Part shown: positions 43,647-53,317 of the stretch, in pieces | How the letters are laid out: every line of letters starts with the position of its first letter | Numbering within the stretch: the first letter of the stretch is position 1 | Assembly: GCA_948471055.1 (NCBI GenBank) | Contig: CAOKQZ010000011.1 | Coordinates: 1-53,317 of the forward strand | Direction: 5' to 3' | DNA: 53,317 bases | Source: an uncultured Clostridium sp. | GTDB lineage: Bacteria > Bacillota > Clostridia > TANB77 > CAG-508 | Program-made: the position numbers and the translations under genes | The notes under the pieces: model-generated | The model's database searches: none | Told to the model about the DNA's origin: nothing | What the model saw: the letters and a program-made list of their open reading frames with translations, nothing else

Positions 43647-45358
43647 TCTTTGTTTTCTTCTTTCATAATTTGCTCTAAATTCATTTCTCGTTTTATTTTA
43701 TTGGTTGTGGTTTTAATTAATGGAGTGGTTGTTAATAAAATTCCTCGAATTGCTTTATAGCTTGGCATCATTTTATTAATCTCTTTTATTTCGTTATTAA
43801 TGGCTGTATAAATTTCTTCTTTGGTTTCTACTTTATAAACATTTTTTACAATTTCCTCATTATACACAATTTTGGCATATATTTTGATATTCTCGGCATC
43901 TTCTGAGAGTTGTTTTCCAAACACAAACGACTCTTCAATTCCTTCAATTCGATTAATAAGATTTTCCATTTCTTCTGGGAAAATGTTTTTCCCGTTTTTT
44001 AATACAATCACACTTTTCTTTCTACCACAAATAAAGATATATCCTTCTTCATCAATTTTGGCTAAATCTCCTGTTCGGAACCAATTACCACTCATGGCAT
44101 TTCCGTGTTGCTACTTTGTTTGCAAAATACCCTAGCATAACATTTGGTCCTTTTACCAAAAGTTCTCCTACCCCTTCACGGTTACAATCTACTACTTTTG
44201 CTTTTACACTTGGTACTGTTTTTCCGAATGGAACCTAGTTTGTAATTTTCTAAAGTTCCGCATTGCAACAACTGGAGAAGTTTCGGTTAAACCATATCCT
44301 TGTACAAGGTTTAAGCCCAATTTTCGATATCTCTCTTCAATGCTTCGTTCCAAACTTGCTGCTCCACTAATTAATAATTTGACATTTCCACCTAGCATAT
44401 CATGTATCTCTGAAAATACTTTCTTCTTTTCTTCCATACTTGCATTTATGTATTCTTCTTCTTTTTTTAAGATTTCCTCTAATTTTCCTTGTTTTTCTAA
44501 ATTCTTTCGGATACTTTTAAAAATTCTTTCATAAATAGCTGGCACAGATGCCATAACCGATACTTTGTATTCTTTCATATTTTCGGTAATATGTTTTGGC
44601 CCATCACAAAATACAGTTTGTGCTCCTTTATATAAAGCAAATAAGAAACCTACTGTACATTCAAATACATGATGCAATGGCAAAAAGGATAAAAAGACAT
44701 CATCTGAATTAACCTCTAAAATAGAGGCTATATCCATTAAATTAGAGCAAATATTAAAATGCGATAGTGCTACTACTTTTGAAGCAGAAGTAGTACCAGA
44801 GGTAAATAGCATAATATTCATCTCTTTGTTATTAATTTTTGCATTAATAAATTTATCATTTCCTCTTAAAATTAAATTTCTTCCCTTATCAATTAATTCC
44901 TTCTGGGAATAAATACCTTCTTTATGTTGGTGTAAATCCATAGAGATTAAATGCTTTAATTTCCCAATTCCTTTATATTTTATTTTTTCTAACATTTCTT
45001 CATATTTTTTGGTATAGAAAATCGCTTCTACTTCTGACCTTTTAATTAAATCGCTTAATTCATTTTCTGGTAAAGATTTATCTAGTGGAACTACCGTTCC
45101 TACTCCACAAACAATCGATAAATACGCAATTTCCCATTCATATCGATTTTCTCCAATAACAGCAATTCTCTTTCCTTTTAGCCCCATATCGTATAATGCG
45201 GTTCCTAAGCAATTTATCATTTCTCTTACGTCTTTATGGGTAAAGGTTTGGTATTGGTCTTTTTCACTTCTAATTTTATAAGCAATTTTTTCGCCAAATT
45301 CATCTCCAGATTTTTCAAGCATATCTTTTAAATCTGTTATTTTTGTATAAGTATACAT
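43625..45358 (-). CDS. AMP-forming acyl-CoA synthetase, needs three +1 recodings at CGG
   Basis: Long-chain-fatty-acid ligase of the ANL superfamily, activating fatty acids with ATP for lipid synthesis or degradation. Motifs: ATP-binding FTSGTTSASKVVALSH (about 195-210) and YGLTETSPVVAM (about 353-364). Three in-frame CGGs follow: ATG-CGGA at 44260 (G367), ATT-CGGA at 44226 and ACA-CGGA at 44105, 11 and 40 codons apart. With all three shifts the text reads MGTLENYKLGSIGKTVPSVK and then VATGNAMSGNWFRTGDLAKI, the conserved motif near the hinge, and ends at 43625, about 576 residues. Any missed shift removes the C-terminal domain with its catalytic lysine. Confidence 0.93.
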
Positions 45359-45406
45359 ACTTCCCTCCCAATTCTATTATTTTATATCATATCTAGCAAA
45401 AAAAAT

Positions 45407-45434
45407 ATATTGTACTGACCTATCAGTATAATAT
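45407..45434. promoter_or_regulatory. Palindromic operator upstream of the acyl-CoA synthetase
   Basis: ATATTGTACTGA, CCTA, TCAGTATAATAT: a 28-bp inverted repeat with one mismatch and the core TACTGA-4-TCAGTA. It lies about 50 bases before the ligase ATG on the minus strand, near a TATAAAAT -10. The form suits a TetR-family fatty-acid regulator; the regulator is not in the window. Confidence 0.55.
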
Positions 45435-45451
45435 ATTTTTTTCTTTCATAT

Positions 45452-46031
45452 TCATAACAAAATTGGTTGAATTTGCTCTTTTTCTAAGGCATATTCTAAT
45501 GTTTTTACCAAATATTCTGGGTCAAATACTAAAGAGCGTGGTTTGGTAATTGGGTTATCTTGCCTTAAGGGAACAAAGAAGTAATTATTTCGATTTAATA
45601 AAGTTCCTATATTGGATGCATTACCACTTAGTGCATCATTGGTCGATACAGCAATGACTAATGCATTATTATTTCTCAAATGGGATTTTGCTGCCATTGT
45701 TACAGGGGTATCGGTAATACCATTTACTAATTTTGCAATGGTATTTCCTGTACAAGGAGCAATTATCATAATATCGGTCATTTTCTTAGGACCGAATGGG
45801 TTCTGCTTCTGGTATGGTATGAATTATTTTTTTTCCTGTAATTTCTTCGATTTCATCGATAAAATCTTGTGCTTTTCCGAATTTCGTATCTAATTCATAG
45901 GCATGAAACGACATAATTGGAATAACCTCGGCACCTTCATCGATAATTGCTTTTATTTTTGGAATTGTGCTTTGAAATGTACAAAAAGAACCAGTCATAG
46001 CAAAACCAACTTTTTTACCTTCTAATTTCAA
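45452..46031 (-). CDS. spoVFB: Dipicolinate synthase subunit B, needs +1 recoding at CGG
   Basis: Flavoprotein-like subunit of dipicolinate synthase, making the spore-core compound dipicolinic acid. The frame from ATG 46031 reads LEGKKVGFAMTGSFCTF, the SpoVFB start, and EVIPIMSFHAYELDTKFG. ATT-CGG-T at 45794 (codon 80) shifts to GGT: PEAEPIGPKKMTDIMIIAPCTGNTIAKL, written here as PIGPKKMTDIMIIAP and TGNTIAKLVNGITDTP, then LRQDNPITKPRSLV, ending at 45452, about 192 residues. The partner spoVFA is not in the window; its place beside fatty-acid genes is unusual. Confidence 0.91.
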
Positions 46032-46136
46032 AATACATAGCCTCCTTTCTTTGGCCTTCTTACTAATATATTATGAAATTATGTAAATTTTGCCACATGG
46101 TTCTATTGGGATTTTTATAAATATGCAATAATAAAG

Positions 46137-46255
46137 AGTGCTATTGCTAGCACCCACTTATATATTAGTTTAGAAAAGTTAGGCAGGGTGACCTTCCTGC
46201 ATCTCCTAACAAAGGGTGGCGGCTGCCTGTTCCGCCCTCAGAACTTTTCTATTAC
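46137..46255 (-). ncRNA. Stand-alone structured small RNA of unknown family
   Basis: On the minus strand the core at 46251-46171 starts TAGAAAAGTT and ends with its exact complement AACTTTTCTA, a perfect ten-pair closing stem. Inside are GGCGG...CCGCC and GCAGG...CCTGC hairpins, and their loops can pair with each other. A compact hairpin GTGCTA-GCAA-TAGCAC (46152-46137) followed by TCTTTATT looks like its terminator, and TTGAAA-17-TATTAT upstream (about 46300-46273) looks like its promoter. G+C is far above the surroundings, typical of a functional RNA. I could not match it to a known RNA family. Confidence 0.5.
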
Positions 46256-46305
46256 TATTATATGCTAATATTATAATAACATACATCTATAAAGTTTTCA
46301 AGTTT

Positions 46306-46673
46306 TTATTGGTATCTTTTAGCATATCCGCTTATTTAAATACAAATTTTTCTTTCGCTCGGTCATAACAAACATAGTTCTTGCAAACATTTTTCCTCTA
46401 TTCGAAATTCTTACCGCTACAAGTACAAATTCATTATTTATTTGATATTCTTTTATGTATTCAATTGAACCCTGATTTGGGTTTTTAGCAACATATGTGG
46501 GATTATTTAAAATATCTTGTATTTTGTCTCCGATATTTATTATAATCCTCTAAATGTTCTTTTTGCATATGTTTTATATTGTCCTCACCTATATAAATTG
46601 GCAGTTCATCGTCATAATCCAAATTAAGTAATCTTATCACTTTATTGTTTATTATTCCTATTTGTTTATTCAT
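46306..46673 (-). CDS. PBECR-like nuclease-fold protein, needs two +1 recodings at CGG
   Basis: No single frame spans this gene, which is why it is easy to miss. From ATG 46673 (AAAGGATG in front): MNKQIGIINNKVIRLLNL, then LPIYIGEDNIKHMQKEHLED. TAT-CGG-A at 46532 (codon 48) shifts to GGA, giving KYGDKIQDILNNPTYVAKNP and GSIEYIKEYQINNEFVLVAV, RISNRGKMFARTMFVM. AAG-CGG-A at 46330 shifts again to end as LNKGYAKRYQ at 46306, about 121 residues. The pattern (IxxxHxxKH-like start, YV..NPN.GSIEYI, strand RTMF) resembles PBECR (barnase/EndoU/colicin/RelE-like) proteins of prophage and toxin systems. Family placement is tentative. Confidence 0.72.
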
Positions 46674-46762
46674 TGGCATACATCCTTTCTAGCCAAAAAA
46701 ATTATATAACATATAGTATAATAAATCAATATTTTTACAAACAAAGTTTTTGTCGAATTTTG

Positions 46763-47620
46763 TTATATCTTTATTAACACAATACTAATAATAATCAAAA
46801 TCGCAGAAATGATTTTTCTTATTAGGTTATCTCTTTCGTTTAAGAAGAGGTATCCTACAATAACATTTAGCATAACGGTTAAAGCACATAGTGGTGCAAT
46901 AACGGTTACATTTCCTAGTTGGTATGCTCTAAGTTGTACAATGATTGAACATGCCCAAGATAATGCTGTTATTAGGATTGCTTTTTTGTTTCCATTTATG
47001 AATTCTTCTTTTATTTCTGATGGTTTAATTCTTTCAAAAAGCATAATTAGAATAGATGGTACAAGTAAGGTTAGTGCTACATAGAAAGGTAAATTGAAAT
47101 TGTCGGATATGTTTACATCTAGGAATAAGGCTATGGTAAAGGAAATGTTGGCTAGTATTCCTAATAATACATACTTATTCCATTCCAATTTTCCTTTTTT
47201 ATAAAAGATAATGACATTACTAATAATAATGAGCATTGCACCAATAAATTTTGTTAAAACAAATTCTTCTTTAAAGAAAATTAATCCTGCAAATATCATA
47301 AATGTAGTAGATAATTGTTTTAGCATACTAAAAGTAGATGCCTCAATTCCACTTCTTACAGTGGTGTTTACCCTATCGGTAATGGCATAAAAAATAATGG
47401 ATACAGCAAGCATTAGATATACTCGTATATCGGTTGGAAATTTGAATTCAAACAATGGGCATAAAAGTAATGCCGATAATCCTGCCATCATTTGTAGTAA
47501 GACAGTTAATGCTCCTGCCTTTTTTAATGTTTTTGTTGCCACTTTGAAAAATTGCGTAAAAATGGTTGCTAAAACTAAATATAGCACCACATACAGTAGC
47601 CAATTATTAAATATTGACAT
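46763..47620 (-). CDS. EamA/DMT-family membrane transporter
   Basis: The 285-residue protein has about ten hydrophobic helices in two repeated halves, the EamA layout (WLLYVVLYLVLATIFTQFF, LQMMAGLSALLLCPL, FVLTKFIGAMLIIISNVII...), with NVTVIAPLCALTVMLNVIVG and the final GIILI-type ISAILIIISIVLIKI. Likely exports or imports small metabolites; the substrate is unknown. ATG 47620 has AAGGAGGAG at the right distance; an upstream in-frame start at 47638 has none. Confidence 0.85.
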   Translation of the reverse strand: MSIFNNWLLYVVLYLVLATIFTQFFKVATKTLKKAGALTVLLQMMAGLSALLLCPLFEFKFPTDIRVYLMLAVSIIFYAITDRVNTTVRSGIEASTFSMLKQLSTTFMIFAGLIFFKEEFVLTKFIGAMLIIISNVIIFYKKGKLEWNKYVLLGILANISFTIALFLDVNISDNFNLPFYVALTLLVPSILIMLFERIKPSEIKEEFINGNKKAILITALSWACSIIVQLRAYQLGNVTVIAPLCALTVMLNVIVGYLFLNERDNLIRKIISAILIIISIVLIKI

Positions 47621-47689
47621 ATTTCTCCTCCTTTTCATTTCATCGTTTTTTATAGGAAATACCTTTTATTGGTATTTTCCCTCTTTTTC

Positions 47690-48223
47690 TTAATTTTTAA
47701 GCCAATCTTTTAAGATTGCCTCATAAATATCATCTCTTTTTACCATATTTTCATGTTCTACCATGTATTGAAATTCTTCTCTATTTACTAATTTTGCACT
47801 CTCAACTTCGCTTTCTTGTAAGGTAATCTGTTCCATATCAATTTTATCTACTTTTGCAACATAAAAATCATGAATATGTTTTACAATATAATTCTCTTTT
47901 GGTCTACTTTCATGTTTGCAAGTAAAAACATATTGTAAGTTTTCCTTACAAATATGAATTCCCACTTCTTCTTCTACTTTTCTTATAGCTGCTTCTACAG
48001 AGGTTTGCCCAGCTGATACATGTCCTGCTACGGATATATCCCATTTTCCTGGATTGGTATCTTTTGTATAAGAACGCTGTTGCATTAATATTTGATTATT
48101 ATTATCAATAATCGCAACAACAATTATTCTGTGCCATAATCCATTTTTGTGAACCTCTTTTCTTGTTACCACCTCTCCTGTTTTCACACCATTTTCATCT
48201 AAAACATCAATCATTTCTTCCAT
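47690..48223 (-). CDS. NUDIX hydrolase
   Basis: The 177-residue protein carries the NUDIX box GHVSAGQTSVEAAIRKVEEEVGI in two parts: GHVSAGQTSVEAAIRK and VEEEVGI. The N-terminal MEEMIDVLDENGVKTGEV and the WHRIIVVAIIDNNNQILMQQ strand, with SYTKDTNPGKWDIS, match the YfcD/IDI-like subgroup (isopentenyl-diphosphate isomerase or nucleotide-sugar hydrolase relatives). The exact substrate is not decided. ATG 48223 is chosen because GGAG lies eight bases before it. Confidence 0.88.
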   Translation of the reverse strand: MEEMIDVLDENGVKTGEVVTRKEVHKNGLWHRIIVVAIIDNNNQILMQQRSYTKDTNPGKWDISVAGHVSAGQTSVEAAIRKVEEEVGIHICKENLQYVFTCKHESRPKENYIVKHIHDFYVAKVDKIDMEQITLQESEVESAKLVNREEFQYMVEHENMVKRDDIYEAILKDWLKN

Positions 48224-48457
48224 TATCATTTCTCCAATCTACTTAAAAAACTACTCAAAGTATATCATTTATTTCGTTAAGTTACAATATTTTATCGTTA
48301 ATTTATCCTATCTTTTAATTACTATTTAGAACTTATTTGTAGCAATATTTATCACTGAATAATTACACTAGCTTCCTAAAAAAATACAAGAAACAGTATA
48401 CTTTTTTAGGAAATCGTGTTAAAATAGAGGTAAATTTGTAAATAGGAGGATAAAATA

Positions 48458-49996
48458 TTGAAAGCAAATGAAACAATTTTAATTCTTGACTTTTTTGGTC
48501 AATATAATCAATTAATTGCAAGACGTGTTAGAGAATGTAATGTATATTCTGAAATTGTGCCTTATGATATTTCCGTAGAAGAAATTAAAAAGAAAAATCC
48601 AAAGGGAATTATTTTCACTGGTGGACCTTCTAGTGTTTATGTAGAAGACGCCAAAATATGTGACCCTGCTATTTTTGAGTTAGGTATTCCTATTTTAGGA
48701 ATTTGCTATGGTATACAAGTAATAACTCATGTTTTAGGAGGAACGGTAACAAGAGCCGATAAACGTGAATATGGCGTTGTTCCTGTAGATATTGACAATT
48801 CTTCTTCCTTATTTAATGGTTTGGATACAAAAAATAATTGTTTAATGAGCCATACTGATTTTGTATCCAAAGTACCAGAAGGCTTTAAGGTAATTGGAAA
48901 AACAGCTACTTGCCCTGTTGCTGCTATGGAAAATGCCGACAAAAAATTCTATGGTATTCAATTTCATGCTGAAGTAAACAATACCGTAAATGGAATTCAT
49001 ATCCTTAAGAATTTCTTATTTAACATATGTGGTTGCCATGGAGATTGGAAAATGTCTTCTTTTGTAGAAGAAACGATTGCTTCTTTAAAAGAAAAGATTG
49101 GTGATAAAAAGGCACTTTGTGCTTTATCTGGTGGAGTAGATTCTTCGGTTGCTGCTGTTTTAGTACACAAAGCCATTGGAAAAAATTTAACTTGTATTTT
49201 TGTTGACCATGGTCTTCTTCGTAAAAACGAAGGCGATGAAGTAGAAGAAATTTTCCGAAATCAATTCGATATTAACTTAATTCGTGTTAATGCAAAAGAC
49301 CGTTTTTTAGCAAAACTTTCTGGTGTTACTGACCCAGAAACAAAAAGAAAAATCATTGGTGAGGAATTTATTCGTGTTTTTGAAGAAGAAGCCAAAAAAA
49401 TTGGAACCGTTGATTATCTTGTACAAGGAACCATTTACCCAGATGTCATTGAGAGTGGTTTAGGAAAAGGAACTACTATTAAGAGTCATCACAATGTAGG
49501 TGGACTTCCCGACTATGTGGATTTTAAAGAAATTGTTGAACCATTACGAGATTTATTTAAAGACGAAGTTCGTAAAACTGGTTTGGAATTAGACATTCCA
49601 GAAAATTTAGTATATCGTCAACCTTTCCCAGGACCTGGACTTGCTATTCGTGTTATTGGAGATATTACAGATGATAAGCTAACCATCTTAAAAGATGCAG
49701 ATGCTATTTTTAGAGAAGAAATTAAACTAGCTGGTCTTGATAAAGACATAAACCAATATTTTGCCGTATTAACCAATCTTCGTAGTGTTGGCGTTATGGG
49801 AGACGACAGAACCTACGACTACACCATTGCCCTTCGTGCTGTTAGCACATCAGACTTCATGACAGCCGTTTGGAGTAAAATTCCGTATGAAATTTTAGAA
49901 AAAGTTTCTAGCCGAATTGTAAACGAAGTAAATCATGTAAATCGTATTGTATACGATATTACAGGAAAACCACCTGCAACTATTGAATGGGAATAA
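48458..49996 (+). CDS. guaA: GMP synthase (glutamine-hydrolysing)
   Basis: Converts XMP to GMP. The 512-residue protein has the class I glutamine amidotransferase domain (GGPSSVY, nucleophile cysteine in GICYGIQ, and FHAEV for the His/Glu pair, written HAE instead of the usual HPE), then the PP-loop ATP domain [16 protein letters not shown] and the C-terminal dimerisation domain with [16 protein letters not shown] and a DYTIALRAV...PATIEWE end. TTG start at 48458, with AGGAGG at eight bases. The 3' end (TTGAATGGGAATAA) is the usual guaA terminus, and a mobile element sits directly beyond it. Confidence 0.97.
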   Translation: MKANETILILDFFGQYNQLIARRVRECNVYSEIVPYDISVEEIKKKNPKGIIFTGGPSSVYVEDAKICDPAIFELGIPILGICYGIQVITHVLGGTVTRADKREYGVVPVDIDNSSSLFNGLDTKNNCLMSHTDFVSKVPEGFKVIGKTATCPVAAMENADKKFYGIQFHAEVNNTVNGIHILKNFLFNICGCHGDWKMSSFVEETIASLKEKIGDKKALCALSGGVDSSVAAVLVHKAIGKNLTCIFVDHGLLRKNEGDEVEEIFRNQFDINLIRVNAKDRFLAKLSGVTDPETKRKIIGEEFIRVFEEEAKKIGTVDYLVQGTIYPDVIESGLGKGTTIKSHHNVGGLPDYVDFKEIVEPLRDLFKDEVRKTGLELDIPENLVYRQPFPGPGLAIRVIGDITDDKLTILKDADAIFREEIKLAGLDKDINQYFAVLTNLRSVGVMGDDRTYDYTIALRAVSTSDFMTAVWSKIPYEILEKVSSRIVNEVNHVNRIVYDITGKPPATIEWE

Positions 49997-50015
49997 AAAG
50001 AACACCCGTGCCTAA

Positions 50016-50054
50016 GGAGCACTACCAACAAGGACAATTATTGGTATGTGCTCC
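50016..50054. terminator. Strong hairpin between guaA and the transposon
   Basis: GGAGCACTACCAA pairs with TTGGTATGTGCTCC with one bulge across a 12-base loop. It may end both guaA and the recombinase transcripts. Confidence 0.75.
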
Positions 50055-50066
50055 ATTGCTTTAAAA

Positions 50067-51750
<1,684 letters not shown>

Positions 51751-51841
51751 TTAGACAGCCGAATAAGATATAAAGTATTACAAAATTTTAATTTGTAGTG
51801 TTCACATAATATCATATTCGTTTTTATACTTCAAGTGATTC

Positions 51842-53317
<1,476 letters not shown>

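Noticed and set aside
22702..45358. Pseudogenisation of prfB, lysC, accC, fabD, birA and the ligase
   Set aside because: These are conserved, mostly single-copy genes, intact on both sides of each site, with no other stops or gaps. Decay would not use one codon only.
46171..46251. SRP RNA, 6S RNA or T-box leader
   Set aside because: The conserved SRP loop sequences and the T-box AGGGTGGNACCGCG are not present; only the general fold is supported.

Overview
This 53 kb window comes from a low-GC, spore-forming member of the Bacillota, most like an uncultured gut Clostridia lineage. That placement is inferred from base composition, the sporulation genes (sigK, yabP, yabQ, spoVFB), a bacterial type II fatty-acid locus, and mobile DNA of the Tn4451 and type III toxin-antitoxin kinds. 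No rRNA or tRNA gene is visible.

Layout. 1-11.6 kb (mostly +): the end of pnp, two membrane glycosyltransferases, an AAA/DUF4143 ATPase, thiN (minus), a P-loop/Asp23 protein, cmk, plsC, typA and an O-methyltransferase. 11.6-21.2 kb: a RelA/SpoT-fold protein, a ToxIN-type type III toxin-antitoxin module (three 38-nt antitoxin repeats, a terminator, then the toxin), a U32 peptidase, DUF368, a UPF0104 flippase-like protein, and a GT8 / GT8-acyltransferase / acyltransferase trio. 21.8-28 kb: sigK, prfB, lysC, yabP-yabQ-divIC, rho. 29-33.5 kb: a GntR-ABC operon, a Xer-type recombinase, LysM and DUF308 proteins. 34-46 kb (minus): a fatty-acid synthesis locus (acyl-CoA ligase, birA, fabD, fabG, fabF, accB, fabZ, accC, accD, accA, fabI) and spoVFB. 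46-50 kb: a small structured RNA, a PBECR-like nuclease, an EamA transporter, NUDIX and guaA. 50-53 kb: the end of a mobilizable transposon (large serine recombinase, TnpW-like protein, MobV relaxase) lying next to guaA.

The main observation is about decoding. Fourteen genes here look frameshifted, but the breaks are not random. At 19 sites the upstream frame meets an in-frame CGG codon, the frame that restores the protein begins one base later, and that frame starts with a glycine codon (CGGN is read as Gly: 14 CGGA, 4 CGGT, 1 CGGC). The pattern holds on both strands, after many different preceding codons, and in single-copy core genes (prfB, accC, fabD, lysC, birA). In prfB two such sites encode glycines of the release-factor GGQ region, in addition to the classical CTT-TGA-C shift. 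Conserved motif spacing shows that one residue, glycine, is made from the four bases. In all other native genes I found no in-frame CGG read as arginine, while CGT, CGC, CGA, AGA and AGG are used normally. This suggests that CGG is unassigned or captured and triggers +1 recoding, or quadruplet decoding, across the genome.

Five small orphan ORFs (at 21.3, 28.8, 33.5, 38.4 and 40.7 kb) are the only genes with ordinary in-frame CGG codons (seven in total). Each is a self-contained unit with a near-consensus promoter with a 17-bp spacer and its own ribosome site. A +1 shift at their first CGG would end them quickly, so they look like recent imports or genes that need a different decoding state. 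About a dozen copies of a palindromic repeat (core AAGAACCCCCAGTC...GACAGCCCCCTT) sit between genes.
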